Positions 1 to 9,196 of a stretch of 64,000 nt of DNA are shown piece after piece. The translations under genes and the position numbers were made by a program. The stretch is taken from assembly GCA_003635195.1 (NCBI GenBank), contig PYIY01000012.1:1-64000 (forward strand). Reading direction: 5' to 3'. This DNA is from Candidatus Poribacteria bacterium (lineage in GTDB: Bacteria > Poribacteria > WGA-4E > WGA-3G). The notes below the pieces were generated by a model that was not told the origin of the DNA, did no database searches, and was given only the letters and a program-made list of their open reading frames with translations. The number at the start of each line of letters is the position of its first letter. Positions within the stretch are counted from its first letter, which is position 1.

Positions 1-453
1 CTGCTTCAAGTGTCGGATGTCGCGTTTGATGGTAGCAGGACTGGTGGTTAATAAGACAGCTAAATCCTCATAGCTGAGCAAGGCATCTTGGTCGTATGCC
101 TCTTTGGTCAATCGGAGGATGCGGTGGCGTCTCAGGCCTGCGAGTCCGTAAGTCGCTAAGACTTCAAGATCAGCGTTTATGTCATTGAGGGTGAGTCGGC
201 AGGAGACTTTTTTCGCTAAAGCGATGTGTTTGCCAGCGGGTTCCTCGGCAGCGACTGCCTCATAACAGATTTGCCCGGATGTCAGTTGAACATCAGCATG
301 TTGCTCAAAGTAGGTAGAAATCTGTTTATAGTAGGCTTCAGCGACTATAGGCATAAGGTTAAAGTCTGCTGAAATCTTCTGAATAATGGCAGCTCTTGCA
401 TTCTTGGATTCGAGTCGGTTGATACCGTAGGCGGTATCCATCTTACGATTCAT
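1..453 (-). CDS. DUF1670-like protein, N-terminal part (cut by the window edge)
   Basis: A frame of 151 codons runs open from ATG at 453-451 to the window edge, preceded by a good Shine-Dalgarno GGAGGT 6-7 bases upstream. The product begins MNRKMDTAYGINRLESKN and later reads LLSYEDLAVLLTTSPATIKR, which resembles a helix-turn-helix. The pattern recalls DUF1670 proteins, a family of unknown role that in my memory is often multicopy and element-associated. No partner gene is visible because the rest lies outside the window. The DNA-binding idea is inference from the last 30 residues. Confidence 0.6.
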   Translation of the reverse strand, partial: MNRKMDTAYGINRLESKNARAAIIQKISADFNLMPIVAEAYYKQISTYFEQHADVQLTSGQICYEAVAAEEPAGKHIALAKKVSCRLTLNDINADLEVLATYGLAGLRRHRILRLTKEAYDQDALLSYEDLAVLLTTSPATIKRDIRHLKQ

Positions 454-680
454 ATCGACCTCCATGAGTAGATTATCGGTAATGCCAATACATCTACTTG
501 TTAGGGTAACGCATACTGTAAGTATAACTCATGGGGTCATTTGATACAAACTATAAGTAATACAAAATTGCGCTTGGGGTCTGAGTTATATTCGGAACGC
601 AGGTGGGTAGTGCCATTTTCGATATTGATTTTCACTGTGATGATTCGTGCTAATACAAACCGAAGACTTCCAGATATGTC

Positions 681-686
681 TATAAT
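681..686 (+). promoter_or_regulatory. Possible -10 box (TATAAT) of the LRR gene
   Basis: A perfect TATAAT lies 31 bases before the TTG start at 717. I see no convincing -35 box at 16-18 bases upstream, so this is a weak call. The rest of 454-680 holds nothing I recognise. Confidence 0.3.
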
Positions 687-716
687 CTATAAATCGAATA
701 TAAGGAGTATGATTTC

Positions 717-3035
717 TTGAAACTTCTCACATATACCAAGACAAAGTCCTCAAGCCAGAACTTGGGACTTGTTCGTGTTGTTAGCCTGATTCTCACTGCT
801 TGTGTGTTCTTTTTAGGGTCTCACTGGGTGGCGACTGCGGAGACTGTTCATATTCCAGATCCGACTCTTCGTGCCGTTGTTGAATCGGCATTGAACAAAG
901 AAGTGGGTGAGAATATTACTCAGGCGGACATGGCGAGTTTGGAAATGCTTCAAGCCAGTAGATGTCGCTTTTTGAGGCTGTCGGAATTGGGGGGATGGGG
1001 GATACCCAATAGGTGGGTATGCCATGCTACCAATGATACATTTGGACCTCCGATTCGAGATCTGACTGGTCTTGAATTTGCCATCAATCTGACGGAGTTA
1101 CATCTTGGGCACAATCGGTTGTCGGATGTGTCACCCCTCGAAAATTTAGCAAACTTGACATTCCTTGATCTTGGTCTTAACTGGCGGTTGTCGGATGTGT
1201 CACCCCTCGAAAATTTAGCAAACTTAACATTCCTGAATCTTAGAGGCAACCAGATATCGGATGTATCTTCACTCAAAAATTTGACAAAACTCATAGAACT
1301 GGATCTTCAACTCAATCGGTTATCAGATGTATCTCCACTCAAAAACTTAACAAGCTTAATATTCTTGGATCTCCGTGACAATCAGATATCGGATGCCTCT
1401 CCACTGAGTACTTTGGTGAACCTGACGCATCTAAATCTTAGAGGCAACCAAATAGTGGATGTAGCACCATTCAATGTTTTGACGAATTTGACACACCTAA
1501 ATCTTCAACTCAACCAGATATCGGATATATCCCTACTCAGCACTTTAACGAGACTGGTATTTCTTGATCTTGACAGCAACGAAGTATCAGATATTTTCGC
1601 ACTCAACACCTTGGCAAAACTGGTGCGCCTTGATATTTCTGACAACCAGATATCAGATGTGTCGCCACTCAAAGATTTGATAGGACTGAGACGCTTGGAT
1701 ATTGATGACAACCCTATGTCTGATGTGTCGCCACTTCGAAATTTGACGAGCCTGGATTTTCTCGATCTTGACGATAATCAGATATCGGATATAACACCAC
1801 TTAAAGACTTAATAAGACTAAGATGGTTGGATCTTGATGATAATCAGATATCGGATATAACGCCACTCAGGGGGCTGACAAATCTAAGGTATCTGGATCT
1901 TGATGGCAACCAACTATCGGATGTCTCTCCCTTAGCGGCTTTGACAAAGTTGACGGAACTGGATCTTGATGGTAATCAGGTAGCGGATGTCTCTCCGCTC
2001 AGCGTCTTGGTGAGACTGGTAATATTGGATCTGCACGACAATGAGGTGTCCGATGTGTCTGCGCTTAGTAGTTTGGTGAACCTGACAGCACTGGATCTCG
2101 ACGATAACCAGATATCGGATGTTTCTGCGCTCAGAGGTTTGGTAAACCTGACGGAACTGGATCTTGATGGCAATCAGGTATCAAATGTATTGCCCCTTAA
2201 AGATTTGATAAACTTGATGGTGCTGGATCTTCACGATAACCAGATATCAGATGTATCTCCACTGAGTGGTTTGATAAACTTGACGATATTAGATCTTAGC
2301 GACAATCAGATATTGGATTTCTCTCCAATCGCTGGGTTGATAGAGAATCTGTTAGAATATGATAACAGCAACCAATCAGTTCCATCTTTTAAAAAAGCAG
2401 ATGTCAACCGCGATGGCGTTGTGAATATTTTAGATCTTGTTTTAATTAGTGCCCATTTTCACACTTCTGATTTTACGGATCTTGACGTTTATCCGGATGT
2501 CAATGGTGATGAGGTTGTGGATATAAGAGACCTTGTTGCTGTTGCAGCGGAGATGGGGGCTGATGCGGCGGCTTCTACGCTCAGGAAAAACCGAGGTGGG
2601 ATATATGGTCTCACCGTCGAAAATCTCGAGCAATGGATACGATTTGCCAAGCAAATTGATATACAAAATACTCGGACGCAAAGAGGGATTACCGTCTTAG
2701 AGCAGCTCTTGGCAGCTCTCACCCTTGCAGAGGTGCTACCGGAAGAAACATCATTGTTAGCAAATTACCCGAATCCGTTCAATCCTGAGACATGGATACC
2801 GTATCAGTTGGCGAAGCCTGCAGATGTTAATATTTCCATCCATTCAGCGGATGGGAAACTTGTCCGGATGTTGAAGTTAGGGTATTTGTCTGCTGGTATC
2901 TATCATAGTAAATTGCGTGCGGCGTATTGGGATGGTCGCAATGAGTTGGGTGAATCTGTAGCGAGTGGTGTCTATTTCTATACACTAACTGCTGATGATT
3001 TCGTGGCTACCGGCAAGATGCTCATCCAGAAATAG
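717..3035 (+). CDS. Secreted leucine-rich-repeat protein with dockerin and C-terminal PNPFNP domain (copy 1)
   Basis: 772 residues starting with TTG, chosen because AAGGAG at 702-707 sits 9 bases upstream and the only nearby ATG (708) opens a 3-codon frame. A signal peptide (about 1-41, ending ATA-ET) is followed by a cap with two Cys, then about 20 repeats of 22 residues of the internalin/SDS22 type (L-x-x-L-x-x-L-D-L-x-x-N-Q-I-S-D-V-S-P-L) to about residue 545. A type I dockerin-like pair of calcium loops (DVNRDGVVN and DVNGDEVVD, about 560-615) follows. The end (about 680-772) is a FlgD/T9SS-like beta domain beginning NYPNPFNPETWIPY. Likely a cell-surface or secreted adhesion or protein-binding protein; the ligand is unknown. 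It forms a tandem pair with the next gene, 30 bases apart. Confidence 0.85.
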   Translation: MKLLTYTKTKSSSQNLGLVRVVSLILTACVFFLGSHWVATAETVHIPDPTLRAVVESALNKEVGENITQADMASLEMLQASRCRFLRLSELGGWGIPNRWVCHATNDTFGPPIRDLTGLEFAINLTELHLGHNRLSDVSPLENLANLTFLDLGLNWRLSDVSPLENLANLTFLNLRGNQISDVSSLKNLTKLIELDLQLNRLSDVSPLKNLTSLIFLDLRDNQISDASPLSTLVNLTHLNLRGNQIVDVAPFNVLTNLTHLNLQLNQISDISLLSTLTRLVFLDLDSNEVSDIFALNTLAKLVRLDISDNQISDVSPLKDLIGLRRLDIDDNPMSDVSPLRNLTSLDFLDLDDNQISDITPLKDLIRLRWLDLDDNQISDITPLRGLTNLRYLDLDGNQLSDVSPLAALTKLTELDLDGNQVADVSPLSVLVRLVILDLHDNEVSDVSALSSLVNLTALDLDDNQISDVSALRGLVNLTELDLDGNQVSNVLPLKDLINLMVLDLHDNQISDVSPLSGLINLTILDLSDNQILDFSPIAGLIENLLEYDNSNQSVPSFKKADVNRDGVVNILDLVLISAHFHTSDFTDLDVYPDVNGDEVVDIRDLVAVAAEMGADAAASTLRKNRGGIYGLTVENLEQWIRFAKQIDIQNTRTQRGITVLEQLLAALTLAEVLPEETSLLANYPNPFNPETWIPYQLAKPADVNISIHSADGKLVRMLKLGYLSAGIYHSKLRAAYWDGRNELGESVASGVYFYTLTADDFVATGKMLIQK

Positions 3036-3065
3036 TATCAAATTACAGAAAGGAGTGTAAATCTC

Positions 3066-5405
3066 TTGAGGTTGTTTACATCATATAAAGAATCGCCCTC
3101 CCCCTGTTTCTTAAACCGAAACTTAAAATTGACACTCGTCATCACTTTTGTTTGTGTCCCCTGCATACTTTTTGGGGTTCCACATCAGATAGCAAACGCA
3201 CAGACCGTCCATATTCCGGACCCCCACCTCCGCTCGGCTCTTGAGCTAGCATTGGGTAAAGAGGCAGGTGAAGACATCACTCAGGCAGATATGGCGAGTT
3301 TACAATCCCTGCAAGCCAGTAGATGCCGCTTCTTAGGATTATCCGAAACAGGCCCGCGATCGGCAAATCGGTGGATATGCCAACCTGCTGATGGGACGTT
3401 TGGATCTGGCATTCAGGATCTAACAGGTCTTGAATTCGCTCTCAACCTAACAACGCTGCATCTTGGGCGTAATCGGATATCAGATGTATCACCACTCAGA
3501 AATCTAACGAAACTGAGATACTTGGATCTTGGCCAGAACTGGCGGATATCGGATATTGAACCTCTCAAAGATTTAACGAACATGACCCATCTTTATCTTA
3601 GGGTTAACCCAGTATCAGATCTGTCACCTCTCACTGGGTTGACAAATCTGATAGAGCTGGATCTTAACGTGAGTCAGGTGTCAGATGTGTCCCCCCTCAA
3701 GGATTTGGCGAATCTGATATACCTTGATCTTGCTCACAACCAGCTGTCAGATGTGTCCGCCCTCAGAGGTTTGATAGGTCTAACAATCCTGAACCTTCGC
3801 GACAACGAGATAACAGATGTGTCTCCACTCAAAGACTTGGCGAACTTGACACACCTCTATCTTAGAGGAAATCAGGTATTAGATGTATCATCCCTCAAAG
3901 ATTTGGTAAACCTGATAGAACTGGATATTGAAAGTAACCAAGTATCGGAAGTGGTATCCCTCAAAGATTTGACAAAACTAAGATGGTTAGACCTTGACAG
4001 CAACGAGATATTAGATATGTCTCCACTTGAAAATCTGACAAAACTGATATATCTGGATATTTCTGACAACCAAGTATCAGATATGGCACCCCTCAGAAAT
4101 TTGATAAACCTAAGACGGCTGGATCTTGACGACAATCCGGTGTCGGATGTTACACCGCTCAAAGGTTTAATAAACCTGATAGAGTTAGATCTTGACGACA
4201 ACGAGATAGCAGATGTTACACCCCTCAGAAATTTGATAAACCTAAGATGGTTAGACCTTGACGACAATCAAATATCGGATATAACGCCACTCAGTGGACT
4301 GACAGATCTAAGGTATCTGGATCTTGATGGCAATCAACTATCAGATGTGTCGCCGCTGATAACTTTGACACGCCTGGAGGAACTGGATCTTGATGGCAAT
4401 CAACTATCAGATGTGTCGCCGCTCAGCGGTTTGGTAAACTTAAAAATACTGGATCTACACAATAATCAAATAGTGGATATATCCCCTCTCAAAAACTTAA
4501 CGGACCTAACAGACCTGGATCTTGATGACAACAAAATAACAGATGTGTCTACGCTTAGTACATTGCGAAATCTAGTGGTTTTGGATCTTGATGGCAATCA
4601 AATATCGGATGTGTCCGCTCTCAAAGTGTTAATAAATCTGACGGTACTGGATCTAAGCGACAACCGGATATCCGATTTCTCTCCGATCGCTGGGTTGATA
4701 GAGAATCTGATAGAATATGATAACAACAACCAATCGGTTCCATCTTTCAAAAAAGCAGATGTCAACCGCGATGGCGTTGTGAATATTTTAGACCTTGTTT
4801 TAATTAGTGTCCATTTTCACAATCCTGACTTTGTGGATCTTGACGTTTATCCGGATGTCAATGGTGATGAGGTTGTGGATATAAAAGATCTCGTTGCTGT
4901 CGCAGCGGAGATAGGAGCATCTCCAGCCTCCCCTACGCTTGGGAAAAAGCCAACCGGGATGTTTGGACTTACTACCAAACACCTGACACAATGGATACGA
5001 CTCGCCAAGCAGCTTGAGGTTGATACTGATACACAAGATCCCCAGACCCAAAAAGGGATTGCTGTTCTGGAGCAGCTCTTAGCAGTCCTAATTCAGATAG
5101 AGGTGCTACCTAAAGAGACAGCACTGCTGGCAAACTACCCGAATCCGTTCAACCCTGAGACGTGGATACCCTATCAATTGTCAAAACCGGCGAAGGTTAG
5201 CATCTCGATTCACTCTGTGGATGGGAAACTCATACGGAGACTGGAGTTGGGTCAATTGCCTGCCGGTATGTATCGCAGTAAATCGCGTGCGGCGTATTGG
5301 GATGGACGAAATGCGTTTGGCGAATCCGTAGCAAGTGGTGTCTATTTTTATACGTTCACTGCTGATGATTACACGGCTTCCGGCAAAATGCTTATACGAA
5401 AGTAA
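3066..5405 (+). CDS. Secreted leucine-rich-repeat protein with dockerin and C-terminal PNPFNP domain (copy 2)
   Basis: 779 residues, again from TTG, with AAAGGAG at 3049-3055. It is a clear tandem paralogue of the preceding gene with the same order: signal peptide ending ANA-QT, cap with two Cys, 22-residue LRRs (about 100-550), dockerin-like loops at about 562-620 and the C-terminal PNPFNPETWIPY domain from about 689. The repeats differ from copy 1 in number and order, as expected of recombination among LRR units. The short spacing suggests co-transcription. Family knowledge supports protein binding at the surface. No cohesin partner for the dockerin is visible in this window. Confidence 0.85.
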   Translation: MRLFTSYKESPSPCFLNRNLKLTLVITFVCVPCILFGVPHQIANAQTVHIPDPHLRSALELALGKEAGEDITQADMASLQSLQASRCRFLGLSETGPRSANRWICQPADGTFGSGIQDLTGLEFALNLTTLHLGRNRISDVSPLRNLTKLRYLDLGQNWRISDIEPLKDLTNMTHLYLRVNPVSDLSPLTGLTNLIELDLNVSQVSDVSPLKDLANLIYLDLAHNQLSDVSALRGLIGLTILNLRDNEITDVSPLKDLANLTHLYLRGNQVLDVSSLKDLVNLIELDIESNQVSEVVSLKDLTKLRWLDLDSNEILDMSPLENLTKLIYLDISDNQVSDMAPLRNLINLRRLDLDDNPVSDVTPLKGLINLIELDLDDNEIADVTPLRNLINLRWLDLDDNQISDITPLSGLTDLRYLDLDGNQLSDVSPLITLTRLEELDLDGNQLSDVSPLSGLVNLKILDLHNNQIVDISPLKNLTDLTDLDLDDNKITDVSTLSTLRNLVVLDLDGNQISDVSALKVLINLTVLDLSDNRISDFSPIAGLIENLIEYDNNNQSVPSFKKADVNRDGVVNILDLVLISVHFHNPDFVDLDVYPDVNGDEVVDIKDLVAVAAEIGASPASPTLGKKPTGMFGLTTKHLTQWIRLAKQLEVDTDTQDPQTQKGIAVLEQLLAVLIQIEVLPKETALLANYPNPFNPETWIPYQLSKPAKVSISIHSVDGKLIRRLELGQLPAGMYRSKSRAAYWDGRNAFGESVASGVYFYTFTADDYTASGKMLIRK

Positions 5406-5760
5406 ACTAAATTGCTGCCTAAACTGGAATAAAGTCGTCATGATTGCTTCTCAATTTCGTTTGTAAATGGATCAAATCCAAATACATTCTCTGTATAATA
5501 TTAGTCTAAAATTAGGGAGAAAGTATATGCCATTTTTCCCAAAAATTGAAGGAACACAGGGCACCTCTACACAAATAGGACTGATGAACGATTTTGAAAC
5601 GTCTGTTGATGGCTACTAATGGCACCTTGGAAACGAAATTCTATACGAGTTATCCAATTTTTTTAATGCTGTAGCGAACAGGATTTATATTTGCGGGTTG
5701 GTGACTCCAAAAATCAAACGGACAAAATGATTCGCGCGACGAAAGTAAAAGGCAAAAAAT
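5406..5760. other. 355-base intergenic region with a possible promoter and remnant ORF
   Basis: The region contains TATAAT at 5494-5499, a purine-rich GGGAGAAAG just before an ATG at 5527, and the interrupted reading frame described separately. I see no RNA gene or terminator. Confidence 0.4.
5527..5730 (+). pseudogene. Short interrupted ORF, possible decayed gene
   Basis: ATG at 5527 with GGGAGAAA upstream opens 30 codons (MPFFPKIEGT...ETSVDGY) ending in TAA at 5617-5619. The same frame then continues open for about 36 more codons (WHLGNEILYELSNFF...TPKIKRT) to TGA at about 5728-5730. Protein-like composition on both sides of the stop suggests one nonsense mutation in a small gene. I do not recognise the family; it could also be chance. 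Confidence 0.3.
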
Positions 5761-6756
5761 ATGAAAAAAAACTCATTGGTCACCGGTGGAGCAGGGTTTA
5801 TAGGTGCCCACGTCGTTAATGAGTTACTTCGCGATGCCAATCATCAAGTTGTTGTACTTGATGACCAAAGCGGAGGGTTTCTCGAAAACGTGAACCCAGG
5901 TGCGACCTTCATTGAGGGAAGCATCCTTGATGCGAAGCTTATAAATCAACTCTGTGAGCGATATCAATTCGACTATATCTATCATCTCGCCGCTTATGCA
6001 GCGGAGGGGCTTAGCCACTTCATCAAGCGATTTAATTATCAAAACAACCTCATCGGAAGTGTAAACCTCATTAATGCCGCGGTTAACTATAACGTTAAAC
6101 GATTTGTATTTACTTCTTCTATTGCTGTTTATGGTGCGAACCAACTCCCGATGCACGAGGGGCTCATACCGATGCCTGAAGATTCTTACGGCATCGCTAA
6201 ATACGCCGTAGAACAGGAACTCGTCGCCGCTAAGCGACTCTTTGATTTGGACTACACCATTTTTCGTCCACACAACGTCTACGGTGAACTCCAGAATATC
6301 GGCGATAAGTATCGAAACGTCGTTGGTATTTTTATGAATAAAATTATGCAAGGTGAACCGCTGGTTATCTTTGGAGATGGTGAGCAGACACGAGCGTTCA
6401 CACATATCGCAGATGTCGCACCGCATATTGCGCGCGCCGTGGATATGCCGGAAGCATCTTGTGAGGTTTTTAATGTCGGGTCGGATAAACACATCTCTGT
6501 GAACGAGTTAGCGGATTTAGTCATGACTGCAATGGAAAAAGAAGTGCCAGTGAAATATCTTCGCGAAAGAGAAGAAGTGAAGCACGCCTATTGCTCACAC
6601 GAGAAATTTCACGAGGTTTTCGGAACGACATCACAGGTTACACTAGCAGAAGGCTTAGGTCGGATGGCGGTATGGGCGAAGTCCGTTGGCGCAAGGGCTT
6701 CCAAATTGTTTGATGACATTGAGATTCGCAAAAACCTGCCTGAAGGCTGGAAATAA
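5761..6756 (+). CDS. NAD-dependent epimerase/dehydratase (extended SDR), nucleotide-sugar modifying
   Basis: 331 residues with the Rossmann motif TGGAGFIG at residues 8-15, an acidic residue after beta-2 (VVLDD), the catalytic YGIAK (Y-x-x-x-K) near residue 142, and a C-terminal substrate-binding region typical of UDP-glucose 4-epimerase and dTDP-glucose dehydratase relatives. It probably makes or converts a nucleotide sugar for the polysaccharide encoded downstream. The exact substrate cannot be read from sequence. The stop TAA (6754-6756) is 2 bases before the flippase start, so the two are almost certainly co-transcribed. Confidence 0.85.
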   Translation: MKKNSLVTGGAGFIGAHVVNELLRDANHQVVVLDDQSGGFLENVNPGATFIEGSILDAKLINQLCERYQFDYIYHLAAYAAEGLSHFIKRFNYQNNLIGSVNLINAAVNYNVKRFVFTSSIAVYGANQLPMHEGLIPMPEDSYGIAKYAVEQELVAAKRLFDLDYTIFRPHNVYGELQNIGDKYRNVVGIFMNKIMQGEPLVIFGDGEQTRAFTHIADVAPHIARAVDMPEASCEVFNVGSDKHISVNELADLVMTAMEKEVPVKYLREREEVKHAYCSHEKFHEVFGTTSQVTLAEGLGRMAVWAKSVGARASKLFDDIEIRKNLPEGWK

Positions 6757-6758
6757 GT

Positions 6759-8099
6759 TTGTCCATCCTTAACCCGGCAATTGTTATGGTCAAAAAACTC
6801 CTACAGCACAAAACTTTTTGGGTAATGGTAATTACCTTTGCTGGAATGGGGTTAAGCCTCCTGGTCCGAGCTATATTGATTCCAAGACGGTTTGGTTTTA
6901 CCGCTACCGCTGATGAACTGACTGCAGCATTGACGGTTGTGTTGGTCGTTGATACGATTGTCCGAGAAGGTGCTAAATTTAGTCTTGTGCCGCTCTTTGT
7001 TACACGCGAAAAAGAGATGACTCACACGGAATACAGACGCTTTACGAATAGCGTTTTGTTTTTTTTGATCGGTGTCGGCTTCGCGGTTTTCGTCCTAATT
7101 GAACTCCTTGCACCATGGATAGCAGGTGGATTGTTAAGGAAGTCAACTGTTAATGTTCAAAAAGGAACAACACTCTTACGGTTATTTGCCCCACTGATTA
7201 TATTTGGATGTGGTAGCACAGTACTCGGGGCGTTCCTGAACAGCCAACAGCATTTTAAAACGGTTGCACTCCGAAACGCAATGCCTGCTGGTATTACAAC
7301 ACTTGTGTTTTTGCTGCTATGGAACACACAAAACCTTGAAAATTGGGTGGCGATCGCTTATACGGGTGGCTTTATCGTATATTTTGGTTGGTTATGCATC
7401 GGGACGTATCGAACGGGACACCGGTATGAGGTGACAGGTATTTCTCTGGATACGCTGCGATCTTTGAAAGATACCGTCACCTTACCGACACTCGGTTTCG
7501 CGGTCCGACAAATCACAAATCGCTTGTTGGTTGGGGTATATCTCGTTTCGCCACTTGGCGAAGGGATTGTTACACTCTATAAATCTGCCTTCCAGATCTT
7601 CTCGGCTTTACAGACGCTAATCGGTATCAGTATTGCAACGACAGGCTTGCCGGATATGGCAACGGACGACGCGGTAAACGATAAACAAAAATTAACACAA
7701 ACCCTCAAGTTAAACGTACGTACGGCTATAATCATCGGTTTTCCAGTGGCACTGCTCTTGTTGATATTTCACGGAAAAATTAGTTGGTTTTTGTATGGGC
7801 GTGGAGACTTTGATGATGTGTCAATTGGACTCATAGGACAACTCCTTTTTTGGCTCAGTACGGGCATGTTATTCTCGTGTCTGATACCTGTGTTGAACGC
7901 AGGACTTTACGCACAAAAGGCGTACCGGTTTGTTTTTGCAAATATGGTGACGATGGCTGTTCTTAATTTTCTGATCGCTTACGGCTTGATCCAAACGTGG
8001 TCGATTCTCGGTGTCGCACTTTCCATATCAATCACCGCGCTCCTTGCTATCGGAAACCTGACGTACCTCCTTAGGAGAACGCGGGTCTCTTGGTTTTAG
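6759..8099 (+). CDS. MurJ/Wzx-like lipid-linked oligosaccharide flippase
   Basis: 446 residues, almost all in about 12-14 hydrophobic segments, with the N-terminal pattern seen in MurJ/MviN and a central segment (LGEGIVTLYKSAFQIFSAL) that lines up with the conserved MurJ core. MOP-superfamily members move undecaprenyl-linked sugars across the inner membrane. Within a cluster of sugar-transfer genes, a role in exporting a capsule or O-antigen repeat unit is more likely than peptidoglycan synthesis. The start is TTG at 6759 with GAAGG upstream; ATG at 6786 is the alternative. Confidence 0.75.
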   Translation: MSILNPAIVMVKKLLQHKTFWVMVITFAGMGLSLLVRAILIPRRFGFTATADELTAALTVVLVVDTIVREGAKFSLVPLFVTREKEMTHTEYRRFTNSVLFFLIGVGFAVFVLIELLAPWIAGGLLRKSTVNVQKGTTLLRLFAPLIIFGCGSTVLGAFLNSQQHFKTVALRNAMPAGITTLVFLLLWNTQNLENWVAIAYTGGFIVYFGWLCIGTYRTGHRYEVTGISLDTLRSLKDTVTLPTLGFAVRQITNRLLVGVYLVSPLGEGIVTLYKSAFQIFSALQTLIGISIATTGLPDMATDDAVNDKQKLTQTLKLNVRTAIIIGFPVALLLLIFHGKISWFLYGRGDFDDVSIGLIGQLLFWLSTGMLFSCLIPVLNAGLYAQKAYRFVFANMVTMAVLNFLIAYGLIQTWSILGVALSISITALLAIGNLTYLLRRTRVSWF

Positions 8100-8147
8100 A
8101 ATGGTTTTCAGTACGATTTTTCTCTCACTGCGAGACATGAAAAAATC

Positions 8148-8250
8148 TTTCGGTTTTCAGTTTTCGGTTAAAGAGGTATCTTGGGGTCGTTATCAAAAAA
8201 GTTCCCGCCACAAAGTCTTAACCGACAACCGATAACCTATAACCGATAAC
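8148..8250. repeat. Heptanucleotide tandem arrays forming an inverted repeat (array a)
   Basis: Left arm 8148-8170 is built of TTCGGTT/TTCAGTT units. Right arm 8217-8250 is built of AACCGAT/AACCGAC/AACCTAT units, so the arms are roughly complementary across about 46 bases. The right arm ends 4 bases before the ATG of the sulfotransferase at 8255 and takes the place of a ribosome-binding site. Confidence 0.75.
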
Positions 8251-8254
8251 TATT

Positions 8255-9196
8255 ATGAAAAATGTTGCAGATTACAACTATCTTATTGTAGGTGGCACGA
8301 CAAAAGCCGCGACGACCTCGCTGTTCGCTTATCTGACCGACCACCCAGCGATTTGTGCTGCTACTTATAAGGAGACTCGGTTCTTTCTCAGCAGCGATTA
8401 TCCGCTCCCCTCAAAGTATCGATACAGCGGTGATGCCGAAGCGTATGCTTCTCTGTTTCCTAACTGCGGTGAAATGCAGCTACGGATGGAGTCCACTCCG
8501 GACTACCTATATTGTGAAAAGGCGCGTGAGAGAATCGCTAAATTTCTGCCCCATGCAAAGTTGGTCTTCAGTCTACGTGAACCGATTTCAAGGTTAACTT
8601 CATGGTATCGGTTCGCAAAGCAGATTGGCAAATTACCACAAACCTTGAGCTTTGATGCCTACGTTGAATTATTGTTCGCCGCTTTAGGAGACAAGCGAGA
8701 CGGCGAAGCGCAGCACTTGCAAACACTCCAGCAGGGATGTTATACTGTCTATCTAAAACACTATTTTAACCAATTCGGTCCAGCGCGCATCCACATCCTC
8801 TTTTATGAGGAACTCGCGGCACAACCTGCAAAGGTCATGGCGAATTTATGCAACTTCGCAGGGATAGATGTCGATTTTTATGCAGACTACACTTTTAAAG
8901 TAACGAATCGCACCGAAAAAATGCGAAATTCCGAATTGCATCGGAAATATAGAGACTTCCGATTCCGATTGCGACAATGGACACACGACAAACCCATCAT
9001 TCATAACCCATTGCGCACAATCAGACGAACAATTGAGCCGTTCTATCTCCGTTTGAACACGCAGGTAGACGAGAAGATTCAGATATCAGAAGAAATACGA
9101 CATCGCTTAGTCGATTATTATCAGTGTGATATTGAAGCCCTCTCCGAATTAATAGGGAAACCGATACCATGGAAACCGTCAGAAAAATCCAATTAA
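8255..9196 (+). CDS. Sulfotransferase (PAPS-dependent), sulfated-polysaccharide type
   Basis: 313 residues. The 5'-phosphosulfate loop appears as GGTTKAATTSLFAYL near residue 13 and the 3'-phosphate site as LVFSLREPISRLTSWYRF near residue 102, the two hallmarks of Golgi-type and heparan-type sulfotransferases. It would transfer sulfate from PAPS to a sugar hydroxyl or amine. It is cytosolic as far as seen (no signal peptide) and so probably acts on sugar intermediates before export. It overlaps the next sulfotransferase by 28 bases from that gene's first ATG, or by one base if the second ATG (9196) is used. Confidence 0.85.
   Translation: MKNVADYNYLIVGGTTKAATTSLFAYLTDHPAICAATYKETRFFLSSDYPLPSKYRYSGDAEAYASLFPNCGEMQLRMESTPDYLYCEKARERIAKFLPHAKLVFSLREPISRLTSWYRFAKQIGKLPQTLSFDAYVELLFAALGDKRDGEAQHLQTLQQGCYTVYLKHYFNQFGPARIHILFYEELAAQPAKVMANLCNFAGIDVDFYADYTFKVTNRTEKMRNSELHRKYRDFRFRLRQWTHDKPIIHNPLRTIRRTIEPFYLRLNTQVDEKIQISEEIRHRLVDYYQCDIEALSELIGKPIPWKPSEKSN

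Noticed and set aside
3872..4267. Long antisense frames in the LRR genes (Ser/Arg/Asp-rich)
   Set aside because: They are shadow frames caused by the periodic 66-base LRR repeats; no start signals.
5617..5619. Readthrough of TAA in the small frame at 5527
   Set aside because: TAA is not used for Sec, and no pyrrolysine or suppression signal applies. Decay is the simpler reading.
5824..6492. 222-codon antisense frame in the epimerase gene
   Set aside because: The sense strand carries all SDR motifs; the antisense product shows no recognisable domain.
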